A stretch of DNA of 40,209 nt from an uncultured Pelagibacteraceae bacterium. GTDB taxonomy: Bacteria > Pseudomonadota > Alphaproteobacteria > Pelagibacterales > Pelagibacteraceae. A program made the translations under genes and the position numbers. Shown here piece after piece: positions 8,679 to 17,984 of this stretch (position 1 is its first letter; each line of letters begins with the position of its first letter). Where the stretch lies: positions 1-40,209 of the forward strand of contig CACNAY010000005.1 in NCBI GenBank assembly GCA_902618555.1. The letters are read 5' to 3'. The notes under the pieces are model-generated. The model did not search any database. It was given only the letters and a program-made list of their open reading frames with translations, and had not been told where the DNA came from.

Positions 8679-9095
8679 ATGAGTAAAAAATATAAGGCGA
8701 TGGTATTATCCTGCATAGATCCTAGGTTCCAGCCAATTGTATTTAATTATTTAAAAAAAAGAAATTTAAATGGCAAATATAGTTCTTTTACAATTGCTGG
8801 CTCAGCAATTGGTGTTACCGCCACAAAGTTTAAAAAATGGCATGAAACATTTTGGAATAATCTTGAAACTTCAATTAATTTACACAAAATTACAAAACTA
8901 ATAGTAATAAATCACCGCGATTGTGGTGTTGCCAAAATATTAAATAGAAAAAAAAAATTTAATGAACAAAATGAAAGTTTAATTCATAAAAAATCATTTA
9001 ATCAAATTAAAAAAACTTTAAAAAAAAGACATAAAAAACTTAAAATTGAAATGATTTTAATTTCTTTAAATAAAGAAATAAAAAAATTTAATTAA
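8679..9095 (+). CDS. Small beta-carbonic anhydrase-like protein
   Basis: CxDxR motif (SCIDPRF) and HxxC motif (NHRDCGVAKI) as in beta-class carbonic anhydrases, but only 138 aa. Confidence 0.65.
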   Translation: MSKKYKAMVLSCIDPRFQPIVFNYLKKRNLNGKYSSFTIAGSAIGVTATKFKKWHETFWNNLETSINLHKITKLIVINHRDCGVAKILNRKKKFNEQNESLIHKKSFNQIKKTLKKRHKKLKIEMILISLNKEIKKFN

Positions 9096-9756
9096 TTGTA
9101 TAACATATTAATTTTTTTTTCTTTAGATTATTGACTGGAATACTTTTATCTTTCTTTCTTAATCTTTCAAATATTCTAGTTTTTTTCTTAGTATTTAACC
9201 ATAAAAAGATATTCTTTGAATTATTAATTATATTCATTCCCAAAGTAATCCTTTTAAAATCTTTTTTATTTACATAACTTACAATAAATTTTTTTTTAAT
9301 TTCCTTGCTTTTGGGAAATATGGAAGCTACATGACCATCATTACCCATTCCTAAAAGAAATATATCGAAACTAATTTTTCTTTTTTTAAAATATCGTCTT
9401 ATAGATTTTTGATATTCTGTTACAGTTTTTTTAATTTCAGACTTATCTGTTATGAGCGGATAAATATTTTCATTATTTATTTTAATTTTTTTTAATAAAT
9501 TATCATAAACAAGCCTATAGTTTGAGTTTATCGATTTTTTTGAAACAAATCTTTCATCACCCCAAAATAAATCGATATTTTTCCAATTAATGTCCGAAGA
9601 TGCTAATTTTTGATATAATTTTTTTGGACTTGGTCCTCCAGTTAATACAAAACTTAGTCTACCTCCTTGGTCTCTTTTTTTAACAGACACCTTTTTAAAA
9701 ATTTTGATAAATTCAGTAATAAGCGAAATTTCATTTCTTTTTTTGATAAATTTCAT
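9088..9756 (-). CDS. pgl: 6-phosphogluconolactonase
   Basis: LTGGPSPKKLYQKLA, WKNIDLFWGDERFV and LGMGNDGHVASIFP motifs of the SOL/DevB family. Confidence 0.88.
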   Translation of the reverse strand: MKFIKKRNEISLITEFIKIFKKVSVKKRDQGGRLSFVLTGGPSPKKLYQKLASSDINWKNIDLFWGDERFVSKKSINSNYRLVYDNLLKKIKINNENIYPLITDKSEIKKTVTEYQKSIRRYFKKRKISFDIFLLGMGNDGHVASIFPKSKEIKKKFIVSYVNKKDFKRITLGMNIINNSKNIFLWLNTKKKTRIFERLRKKDKSIPVNNLKKKKLICYTIN

Positions 9757-9765
9757 AATATTTTT

Positions 9766-9780
9766 AATATACCGTATATT
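9766..9780. repeat. Short perfect palindrome AATATAC-C-GTATATT between divergent pgl and aroG
   Basis: Seven-bp arms with 1-nt centre, read directly from sequence. Confidence 0.45.
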
Positions 9781-9785
9781 CTGAC

Positions 9786-9814
9786 TTGGAAAATTTGTAA
9801 TAGCAATATATATA
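9786..9814 (+). promoter_or_regulatory. Candidate promoter for class II DAHP synthase (TTGGAA-N17-TATATA)
   Basis: Hexamer-like elements with 17-nt spacing, ending 15 nt before the ATG at 9830; region is generally AT-rich. Confidence 0.35.
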
Positions 9815-9829
9815 TACCATCAGTTGTAT

Positions 9830-11206
9830 ATGAAAAAATGGAACCTAAATAGTTGGACCAAATTTCCTGCTAAACATTTACCTGTTTATCATGATAAGGA
9901 TGAACTTGATTTAGTTTTAAGTAAAATTAAAAAGTACCCGCCTCTTGTTTTTGCAGGAGAGTCTAGGTCTCTGAAAAAGGCCCTTGCTGATGTGACTGAA
10001 GGAAAAGCATTTTTATTACAAGGTGGAGATTGTGCTGAAAGTTTTGCTGAATTTCACCCAGATAATATAAGAGATACATTTAAAGTTCTTTTGCAGATGT
10101 CATTAGTCCTTACAGCATCTGCATCGATGCCAGTTATAAAAGTTGGAAGAATTGCTGGTCAATTTTCAAAACCAAGAAGCGCCCCTACCGAAAAAAAAGA
10201 TGGTAAAGAATTACCAAGTTATTTAGGTGATAACATTAATGGAATGGAATTTACAGAAAAAGCCAGAATACCAGATGCTAAAAGATTATTTAGAGCGTAC
10301 TCTCAGTCTGCATCGACTTTAAATTTATTAAGAGCTTTTTCACAAGGAGGATTTGCTGATCTAAGACAAGTTCATTTGTGGAATTTAGGATTTATTAAAG
10401 ATAAAACTAAAGGAAAATATAAAGAAATAGAAGACAAGATTAGCGATGCGCTTGCTTTTATGGAAGCATGCGGGATCAATTCTGATAATAATCGAAGACT
10501 AAGGTCTGTTAATTTTTATACCTCTCACGAAGCTTTATTATTACCCTTCGAAGAGTCTATGACGAGAGTAGATTCAACTACAGGTGAATATCATGACACT
10601 TCGGCACATTTTGTTTGGATAGGAGATAGAACAAGACAACCTGATGGAGCGCATGTAGAGTTTTGCAGAGGAATTAAAAACCCTATTGGCCTTAAATGTG
10701 GACCTACTCTAAAACCAGAGGAACTTATAAATCTTTGCAATATTTTAAACCCAGATAATGAACCAGGTAGATTGACATTGATATCAAGATTTGGAGCAGA
10801 TAATGTAGAAAAATATTTACCTAAATTAATCAAAGTTATTAAAAAAGAAGGATTAAAAGTAGTTTGGTCATGTGATCCTATGCACGGGAATACAATCAAA
10901 GCAGCTACAGGTTTTAAAACGAGAACTTTTGAAAGTGTGCTAAAAGAAGTTAAAAATTTCTTTGCAGTAAGCCAAGCAGAGGGTAGTTACGCCGGAGGCT
11001 TACATGTTGAAATGACTGGTCAAGATGTGACAGAGTGTACTGGCGGGGCTCAAAAAATATCTGAAAATGATTTATCAAATAGATATAGGACTCATTGTGA
11101 TCCTAGATTAAACGCAGATCAAGCTTTAGAATTAGCTTTCTTAATTTCTGAAGAAATCAAGAAAAATTCAAAAATATCAAACAAAATTATTCAAGCCGCG
11201 TCTTAA
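9830..11206 (+). CDS. 3-deoxy-7-phosphoheptulonate synthase, class II
   Basis: Plant/class II DAHP synthase motifs: [55 protein letters not shown]. The ORF track starts at 9824; an ATG at 9830 gives MKKWNLNSW. Confidence 0.95.
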   Translation: MKKWNLNSWTKFPAKHLPVYHDKDELDLVLSKIKKYPPLVFAGESRSLKKALADVTEGKAFLLQGGDCAESFAEFHPDNIRDTFKVLLQMSLVLTASASMPVIKVGRIAGQFSKPRSAPTEKKDGKELPSYLGDNINGMEFTEKARIPDAKRLFRAYSQSASTLNLLRAFSQGGFADLRQVHLWNLGFIKDKTKGKYKEIEDKISDALAFMEACGINSDNNRRLRSVNFYTSHEALLLPFEESMTRVDSTTGEYHDTSAHFVWIGDRTRQPDGAHVEFCRGIKNPIGLKCGPTLKPEELINLCNILNPDNEPGRLTLISRFGADNVEKYLPKLIKVIKKEGLKVVWSCDPMHGNTIKAATGFKTRTFESVLKEVKNFFAVSQAEGSYAGGLHVEMTGQDVTECTGGAQKISENDLSNRYRTHCDPRLNADQALELAFLISEEIKKNSKISNKIIQAAS

Positions 11207-11227
11207 TAATTATTGTAATTATTAAGA
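11201..11227. repeat. Inverted repeat TCTTAATAATTA-TTG-TAATTATTAAGA in the aroG-nadE junction
   Basis: Perfect 12-bp arms with a 3-nt loop spanning the end of the DAHP synthase gene; no strong T-tract follows. A second IR ACCTTA/TAAGGT lies at 11232-11252. Confidence 0.6.
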
Positions 11228-11259
11228 CCAGACCTTAAAAAAGAGGTAAGGTACTAATT

Positions 11260-11997
11260 ATGGATGTAAAAAAAAGAGCTCAAATCATAACCGAATGGAT
11301 AAATAACTATTGTGATTCGTCATCATATAAACCTAAAGCATTAGTTGTTGGGATTTCAGGAGGAATTGACTCTTCAGTTGTTAGTACTTTATGTGCAAAT
11401 ACTGGTAAAAAAACTATTGTGTTAACAATGCCAATTAAACAAATTAAGTCACAACATGACTTAAGTCTTTCACATGCAAAGTGGTTAAAACAAAAGTATA
11501 ATAATGTCGAGCATCATTTATTAGAAATGGATAAAATATTTTCCTCTTTTTCTCAAGTTTTGAAGAAATTTGATAATGAGCATGGATATGCAAATTCTAG
11601 AGCAAGATTAAGAATGGCAACATTATATCAAGTAGCCGCAGCAAACAGTGGAATAGTTGTTGGTACGGGTAATAAAGTTGAGGACTTTGGCGTTGGTTTT
11701 TATACTAAATATGGAGATGGTGGAGTTGATATTTCACCAATAGCTGACTGCACTAAAACACAAGTTTGGGAACTCGGAAAACATCTTGGAGTATCAGAAG
11801 AAATTATAAACACTCCTCCAACAGATGGTTTATGGGATGATGGAAGAAACGATGTTCAACAACTTGGCATGAGCTATGAGGATCTTGAAAAAGCAATGGC
11901 AAACAAGAATGATCCAAACTATCAAAAATATTTAGAAATAAGAGAAAAAAATTTACACAAAATGAATCCTATACCAGTTTGCAAATTCAATGAATAA
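11260..11997 (+). CDS. nadE: NAD synthetase, synthetase-domain-only (NH3-dependent type)
   Basis: SGGIDSSVVSTLC PP-loop, GTGNKVEDFGVGFYTKYGDGGVDISPIAD; 245 aa without a glutaminase domain. Confidence 0.92.
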   Translation: MDVKKRAQIITEWINNYCDSSSYKPKALVVGISGGIDSSVVSTLCANTGKKTIVLTMPIKQIKSQHDLSLSHAKWLKQKYNNVEHHLLEMDKIFSSFSQVLKKFDNEHGYANSRARLRMATLYQVAAANSGIVVGTGNKVEDFGVGFYTKYGDGGVDISPIADCTKTQVWELGKHLGVSEEIINTPPTDGLWDDGRNDVQQLGMSYEDLEKAMANKNDPNYQKYLEIREKNLHKMNPIPVCKFNE

Positions 11998-13336
11998 TCT
12001 TCTATTAACTAATTCATTAACAAGAAAGAAAGAAATTTTTAAACCAATAAATCCAAAAAAAATTTCTTTATATGCTTGTGGCCCCACAGTTTATGACAGT
12101 CCTCACGTCGGTAATGCCCGGAGTCTAGTTGTATTCGATGTTTTATACCGAATATTGAAAGTATTATATGGATCTAATGTAACGTACGTACGAAATATTA
12201 CAGATGTTGATGACAAAATAATTGAGGCATCTCATAAAAGTAAAATGAGCATTGAGGAGATCACAAATAAAGTTACAAATATTTTTCATAAAAATTGCAA
12301 AAGTCTAAATTGTTTGGAGCCATCAATAGAACCAAAAGCTACCGAACATATAAAAGGAATGATTGAGATGACTACTTCATTAATCTCAAAAGGATTTGCA
12401 TATGAAAATCAAGGACATGTTTATTTTTCAGTGAACTCGTTCAAAGATTACGGAAAGTTATCGAATAAAAATTTAGATGAATTAAAAGCAGGGACTAGAA
12501 TAGAAATTTCTGATTTAAAAAAAAATCCTTTTGATTTTGTTTTATGGAAACCATCAAAAACCGATGACCCTGGTTGGGATTCGCCGTGGGGGAGGGGAAG
12601 ACCTGGTTGGCATTTAGAGTGTTCAGTAATGAGTGAAAAATATTTAGGTAAAAACTTTGACATCCATGGTGGAGGTCTTGATTTAATTTTTCCTCATCAT
12701 GAAAATGAAATAGCCCAATCGTGTAGTAATAATAATACTAAAAGCTTTGCAAATTATTGGATTCATAATGGATTTGTTACAATCAATAGGGAAAAAATGT
12801 CAAAATCTTTAGGTAATGTAATAACAATATCAAATGCAGTTAATAAATATTCTGGGCAAGTAGTGAGGTTAGCTCTTTTAAGTGCGCATTATAGTCAACC
12901 ACTTGATTGGAATGATAAGCTTTTGAACAGTCAAGAAAATACTCTTGATAAATGGTACAAAATTTATTCTGAAAAAGAGGAAAAAACTACAGAAGTCGAC
13001 GAGGTGTTATTGGATGATATAAATACACCTGGTTACATAGCAAAATTACATGATCTATATAATGCAGCAATCAAAGGCGATGAAGAAAAAAAATCAAAAT
13101 TCAATAAAGCCTGTAAACTAATAGGACTTTTCGATTTAACCAAAGAGAAGTGGGAGAGTGTAAAAAAGAGCAAAATTAGTGTATCTGAAAGTTATATTAA
13201 AAATAAAATAGAAGAGAGAATAAAAGCTAAAAATAATGGAAATTTTGCTCTCGCAGATAAAATAAGAGAGGAATTATCATCAGAAGGTATAATAATTGAG
13301 GACCAAAAAGGCAAAACAATTTGGAAAGTTAAATGA
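11990..13336 (+). CDS. cysS: Cysteinyl-tRNA synthetase
   Basis: CGPTVYDSPHVGNARS, WHLECSVMS, HHENEIAQS, KMSKSLGN. Confidence 0.97.
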   Translation: MNNLLLTNSLTRKKEIFKPINPKKISLYACGPTVYDSPHVGNARSLVVFDVLYRILKVLYGSNVTYVRNITDVDDKIIEASHKSKMSIEEITNKVTNIFHKNCKSLNCLEPSIEPKATEHIKGMIEMTTSLISKGFAYENQGHVYFSVNSFKDYGKLSNKNLDELKAGTRIEISDLKKNPFDFVLWKPSKTDDPGWDSPWGRGRPGWHLECSVMSEKYLGKNFDIHGGGLDLIFPHHENEIAQSCSNNNTKSFANYWIHNGFVTINREKMSKSLGNVITISNAVNKYSGQVVRLALLSAHYSQPLDWNDKLLNSQENTLDKWYKIYSEKEEKTTEVDEVLLDDINTPGYIAKLHDLYNAAIKGDEEKKSKFNKACKLIGLFDLTKEKWESVKKSKISVSESYIKNKIEERIKAKNNGNFALADKIREELSSEGIIIEDQKGKTIWKVK

Positions 13337-14937
13337 TTAAAGAGAAAATTTATATATTTGATACAACATTAAGAGATGGTGCACAGACTGAGGGGGTAGA
13401 CTTTACAATTGAAGATAAAAATAAAATTGCAAAAGTTTTGTCTGATATTGGTATAGATTATATAGAGGGTGGTTGGCCAGGTGCTAATCCAGTAGATACA
13501 AAATTTTTTTCACAACCTCCTAAAATGAGAGACACATTATTTACTGCATTTGGTATGACAAAAAAAACAGGTAGAAGCGCTGATAACGATCCAGGATTAG
13601 CGTCATTAATTAACGCAAACACACCTGCAGTATGTGTTGTTGGAAAATCATGGGATTTCCACGTCAAAGTTGCTCTGGGTATAAAAGAACAAGAAAATTT
13701 AGAAAATATTAAAGAAACTACAAAACATTTTGTCAAAAACAAAAAAGAATTTTTATTTGATGCGGAACATTTTTTTGATGGATACAAAGCTAATTCTGAG
13801 TATGCACTTAATTGTTTACGTCAAGCTTATGATAATGGGGCAAGATGGGTAGTTTTATGTGATACTAATGGTGGGACATTACCAAATGAAATAAGAGAAA
13901 TCGTATCAAAAGTTTCAAAAGTAATTCCTGGAAAAAATTTAGGCATTCATGCTCACAATGATACTGAAAACGCTGTAGCAAATTCTTTAGCCGCTGTGGA
14001 ATGTGGAGTTAGACAAATTCAAGGGACTATAAATGGACTAGGCGAAAGATGTGGAAATGCAAATTTAATGTCAATAATACCCAATTTATGTTTAAAAAAA
14101 TCTTTTAGTGATAAGTTTGAAATAAATATTAAAAAAAATAAATTATCCTCTCTAACAGACTGTTCAAGATTATTGGATGAAATATTAAATAGAAAACCAA
14201 ACAAAAATATGGCTTACGTCGGAGCTTCAGCATTTTCACATAAGGGTGGCCTTCATGTTTCGGCTGTAAAAAAAGATCCAAAAACTTATGAACATATAGA
14301 TCCTAAAATAATAGGCAATCATAGAAATATTATAGTTTCTAACCAATCTGGTAGATCAAATATTTTATCTAGGCTTGAGAAATACGGAGTACAAATTGAC
14401 TCAAAAGATCAGAAAGTTCAAAAAATATTAGATGAAGTAAAAGATAGAGAGTTTAGTGGTTACTCCTATGATGGAGCCGATGCATCGTTTGAATTATTAG
14501 CTAATAGATTATTAGGAAAAGTTCCTGAATATTTAAATGTCAAAAGTTATGATGTAAATGTTTCTAAAAAAAGAGAAATAATAACTAAAGCGAAAGTGGT
14601 CTTTCTAATTGATGGAAAGGAAATAGAATGCCATGGAGAAGGAAATGGTCCAGTAAATGCTTTAGACAATGCAATAAGATCAAATTTTAAAAAAGTTACA
14701 AAGTATTATAATTTTTTCGCAGATTTAAAATTACTTGATTACAAAGTGAGAATTTTAAATACAGGAACAGAAGCAACCACAAGAGTTTTAATTGAAAGCA
14801 CTGATAAGACAGGGGTAAGTTGGTTTACTGTAGGTGTTTCACCAAATATTATTGAAGCTTCTTTTAAAGCTTTAATAGATAGTCTTGATTATAAGCTCTA
14901 TAAAGAAAAAGCCCCTGCCAATTCAAATGAAAAATAA
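13333..14937 (+). CDS. cimA: Citramalate synthase (CimA type)
   Basis: FDTTLRDGAQTEGVDFT, YIEGGWPGANPVD, CDTNGGTLP, HAHNDTENAVANS, plus C-terminal LeuA dimer domain. Confidence 0.92.
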   Translation: MIKEKIYIFDTTLRDGAQTEGVDFTIEDKNKIAKVLSDIGIDYIEGGWPGANPVDTKFFSQPPKMRDTLFTAFGMTKKTGRSADNDPGLASLINANTPAVCVVGKSWDFHVKVALGIKEQENLENIKETTKHFVKNKKEFLFDAEHFFDGYKANSEYALNCLRQAYDNGARWVVLCDTNGGTLPNEIREIVSKVSKVIPGKNLGIHAHNDTENAVANSLAAVECGVRQIQGTINGLGERCGNANLMSIIPNLCLKKSFSDKFEINIKKNKLSSLTDCSRLLDEILNRKPNKNMAYVGASAFSHKGGLHVSAVKKDPKTYEHIDPKIIGNHRNIIVSNQSGRSNILSRLEKYGVQIDSKDQKVQKILDEVKDREFSGYSYDGADASFELLANRLLGKVPEYLNVKSYDVNVSKKREIITKAKVVFLIDGKEIECHGEGNGPVNALDNAIRSNFKKVTKYYNFFADLKLLDYKVRILNTGTEATTRVLIESTDKTGVSWFTVGVSPNIIEASFKALIDSLDYKLYKEKAPANSNEK

Positions 14938-15655
14938 ATTTGGGATTATTTTGATTAAACCTCAGTTAGGAGAGAATATTGGAGCATGCGCCCGTTCAAT
15001 GAAAAATTTTGGCTTAAAAAATTTGAAAATCGTCTCACCAAAGTTTTCTTTTCCAAATCATAAAACTAAAGTTACGGCTGTTGGTGCATTTGATATAATT
15101 AATAAAACAAAAGTTTATAGTAATATTGAAGATTCTTTGAAAACTTTTGATACGGTTATTTCTTTTAGTGCTCGAAAAAGAGATATAAATAAAAAACATT
15201 TAACTATTTTAGATTTTTCAAAAATTTTAAAAAAAAAAAAATATAAAAAAGTTGGGTTAATGTTTGGTCCAGAGTCCTCAGGACTCTCTAATCAAGATTT
15301 ATCTTACTCAAATTATATTCTTCAAATTCCAACATCAAAATATTTTAAATCATTAAATTTATCACATTCAGTAACAATAATTTGCTACGAAATTTTTAAG
15401 TTTTATAATTCAAAACAATTAAACAAATTAGGAAAAAAATTGGAAATTGCCAAAAAATCAAAAATTTCTTCAATGATAAATCATTTATTTAACTTACTTG
15501 AAACTAAACAATTCTTCATTCCAAAAGAAAAAAAACATTCTATGTTATTGAATATTAACAATCTTATTTATAGGTTGGAGCCAAATGACAAAGAATTGAG
15601 GATTTTAGCAAGTATTTTTAGCTCATTGAATAAAAAAAAAGTAAACGATAATTGA
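14927..15655 (+). CDS. TrmH/TrmJ-like RNA 2'-O-methyltransferase (SpoU superfamily)
   Basis: LIKPQLGENIGACARSMKNFGL, LMFGPESSGLSNQDLSYSNYILQIPTS, SLNLSHSVTIICYE. An internal ATG at 14927 overlaps the cimA 3' end. Confidence 0.85.
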   Translation: MKNKFGIILIKPQLGENIGACARSMKNFGLKNLKIVSPKFSFPNHKTKVTAVGAFDIINKTKVYSNIEDSLKTFDTVISFSARKRDINKKHLTILDFSKILKKKKYKKVGLMFGPESSGLSNQDLSYSNYILQIPTSKYFKSLNLSHSVTIICYEIFKFYNSKQLNKLGKKLEIAKKSKISSMINHLFNLLETKQFFIPKEKKHSMLLNINNLIYRLEPNDKELRILASIFSSLNKKKVNDN

Positions 15656-15679
15656 CAAATTACTCTGAAACCTTATAAA
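15652..15679 (+). promoter_or_regulatory. Candidate sigma70 promoter for rpsD (TTGACA-N16-TATAAA)
   Basis: Consensus -35 TTGACA at 15652-15657 overlapping the upstream TGA stop; TATAAA at 15674-15679; ATG at 15696. Confidence 0.65.
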
Positions 15680-15695
15680 AGCTCATTATTTAAAT

Positions 15696-16313
15696 ATGAC
15701 TAAAAGACTTAAATCTAAGCATAAAGTTGACAGAAGACTAAAAGCAAATATTTGGGGCAGGCCGAAAAGTCCATTTAACTCTAGGGCATACCCTCCTGGT
15801 CAACATGGACAAAATAAAAAAGGTAAACCTACTGATTACGGAATTCAATTACAAGCAAAACAAAAATTGAAAGCATACTACGGAAATATAAACGAGAGGC
15901 AATTTAGAAATATTTATAGAAAAGCACTTTCAAAAAGAGGTGACACAACAGAAAACTTAGTTGCTTTACTCGAGCAAAGACTTGACACACTTATTTATAG
16001 GGCAAAATTTGCTCCCACAGTTTTCTCTGCAAGACAAATGATTAATCATGGACATATAAAAGTAAATAAGAAAAGAGTTAACATATCTAGCTATATTGTT
16101 AAAGAAAGTGATACAATCGAGGTTAGAGAAAAATCAAAAAAACTTGTAGTGATTGATGGAGCTTTACAAAGTAAAGAAAGAGACGTCCCGGATTATATTC
16201 AATCAGACACAAAAAATAAAACCGCAAAACTAATAAGAGTACCTAAATTTTCAGAAGTCCCTTACCCAGTAGTAATGGAACCGAACTTAGTTATTGAATA
16301 TTATTCAAGATAA
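15696..16313 (+). CDS. rpsD: 30S ribosomal protein S4
   Basis: [60 protein letters not shown]. Confidence 0.97.
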   Translation: MTKRLKSKHKVDRRLKANIWGRPKSPFNSRAYPPGQHGQNKKGKPTDYGIQLQAKQKLKAYYGNINERQFRNIYRKALSKRGDTTENLVALLEQRLDTLIYRAKFAPTVFSARQMINHGHIKVNKKRVNISSYIVKESDTIEVREKSKKLVVIDGALQSKERDVPDYIQSDTKNKTAKLIRVPKFSEVPYPVVMEPNLVIEYYSR

Positions 16314-16381
16314 TCAATACTTTAAATAAATCAAATAACCTTTTAATTTACTAATAAAACTTTATTATCTATTGAGTAGCG

Positions 16382-17974
16382 ATGGAAATGAAAAAAAAAA
16401 TATTAATAATTTTTTTATCAGTTTACTTTATAATTGGCTCATTAAACTCAATCAGAACAGGAATTTCTTTTGATGAAAATTATGAGGAACTCAATTGGAA
16501 TTTTCATAAAGAACTTATATTAGAACTAAAAGATAAATTTTTATTAGGTAAAGAGTTCAATAAAAAAAAATTTGAATATGAAGTCCAGGGGTTTGTAGGT
16601 TACGGAATTGGTTTTCAAATTGTATCTCAACCTATTCAACACTTTTTACAAGACATCCTAGCCCAAGATAACAAAATAAGTTTATATGGAGCCAAATTAT
16701 TATCAAAACATTTTGTAGTTTTTTTATTTTTTTTTATTTCTGGAATTTTTTTCTATCTAATTTTAAGAAAGCTAATAGAAAATGAGAATTTTTGTATTTT
16801 AGGATTAATAATTTACCTTACATATCCTTATCTTTTTGGACAATCGATGTTTAGCCCAAAAGACGTGCCTTTTTTGTCTGTATGGGTTATGTGCACGTTC
16901 CTAAGTTTTAACTTTATTGAAAAAATTATTGATAACAAAACAATAAATCTTAAGAATGTTTTAATCTTTTCCCTAGCTACATCATATTTACTATCTATTA
17001 GAATAGCGGGGATTCTAATTTTTCTTCAATACTTATTTTTATTGATTTTATATCTCTCGGTTTACAAAGAAAATGTAATTAAATTCTTTAAAAAATTTTA
17101 TCTAAAAATTATCACTTTTATCGTTGGAATAGTGATATTAACATTTCTGTTAAATCCAATTTTTTTAATTGATCCGTCATTGATAATTACCACAATTAAA
17201 ATTAATGCAAATCACTTTAATAATGTTGGAACAACTACTTTTGGTAGAATAATGTATGCTCAGGATTTACCTTCTACATATATTCTAATTTGGATGGCAG
17301 TAAAAATTCCAATTATTATTATTTTAGGTATTTTATTATTACCATTTACCGAAAAAAGAATTTTTGAAAATAAAAAAATTACAATTTTTTTTGGTACTTT
17401 ATTACTAACTCTTATTAGCATCCCTTTAATTTTGATATTTAATAAAGTTCATCTTTACGATGAAATTAGACAGATTATGTTTTTAATACCAATTATCTTT
17501 ATTGTTGGGTTAGTATCATTGTTTACTTTTTCGAGATCTTTGTTCTATACTTTTGGAGTTATATCAATTATTTTTTTTGTAATTGAAAATATAAAAATAA
17601 ACCCCTACCAATATGTTTGGTTTAATTTTCCCTCAAGATATATTGATTTAACTAATAAATTCGAGCTTGAGTATCAAGGAATAAGCGGAAAAGAAATTGC
17701 AAAACAAATTTCAAAAAAAAAAGATCAAAATTTCTGTATTTTAGCAAATCCAATCCACGTAATAAAACCGTTTTTGCATAATACAAATTTTAATTGTTTT
17801 GATGCGTGGCAAAAAATCGATACAAATTATAAAAGACCTTTCTTGGCAGTTCAGAATGTAAGAAATTTAAAAAAAAGCTTACCATATAAATGTAAAATAA
17901 TAAATGAGACAGGATTTAGATTGTTTTTTCACAAAGAGAAATTTATCACTGGGAAATTATTAAAGTGTGAATAG
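16382..17974 (+). CDS. Multi-TM glycosyltransferase family 39 / mannosyltransferase-like membrane protein
   Basis: 530 aa with many TM segments; early acidic FDENYEE in the first loop and GQSMFSPKDVPFL resemble the GT-C fold. Family call is by eye. Start may be 16382 or 16388. Confidence 0.55.
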   Translation: MEMKKKILIIFLSVYFIIGSLNSIRTGISFDENYEELNWNFHKELILELKDKFLLGKEFNKKKFEYEVQGFVGYGIGFQIVSQPIQHFLQDILAQDNKISLYGAKLLSKHFVVFLFFFISGIFFYLILRKLIENENFCILGLIIYLTYPYLFGQSMFSPKDVPFLSVWVMCTFLSFNFIEKIIDNKTINLKNVLIFSLATSYLLSIRIAGILIFLQYLFLLILYLSVYKENVIKFFKKFYLKIITFIVGIVILTFLLNPIFLIDPSLIITTIKINANHFNNVGTTTFGRIMYAQDLPSTYILIWMAVKIPIIIILGILLLPFTEKRIFENKKITIFFGTLLLTLISIPLILIFNKVHLYDEIRQIMFLIPIIFIVGLVSLFTFSRSLFYTFGVISIIFFVIENIKINPYQYVWFNFPSRYIDLTNKFELEYQGISGKEIAKQISKKKDQNFCILANPIHVIKPFLHNTNFNCFDAWQKIDTNYKRPFLAVQNVRNLKKSLPYKCKIINETGFRLFFHKEKFITGKLLKCE

Positions 17975-17984
17975 TAGGTTAGAT

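Noticed and set aside
16352-16367. Inverted repeat TAATAAA-AC-TTTATTA between rpsD and the GT39-like gene
   Set aside because: Pure A/T arms with a 2-nt loop; likely chance in this composition and not a convincing terminator.
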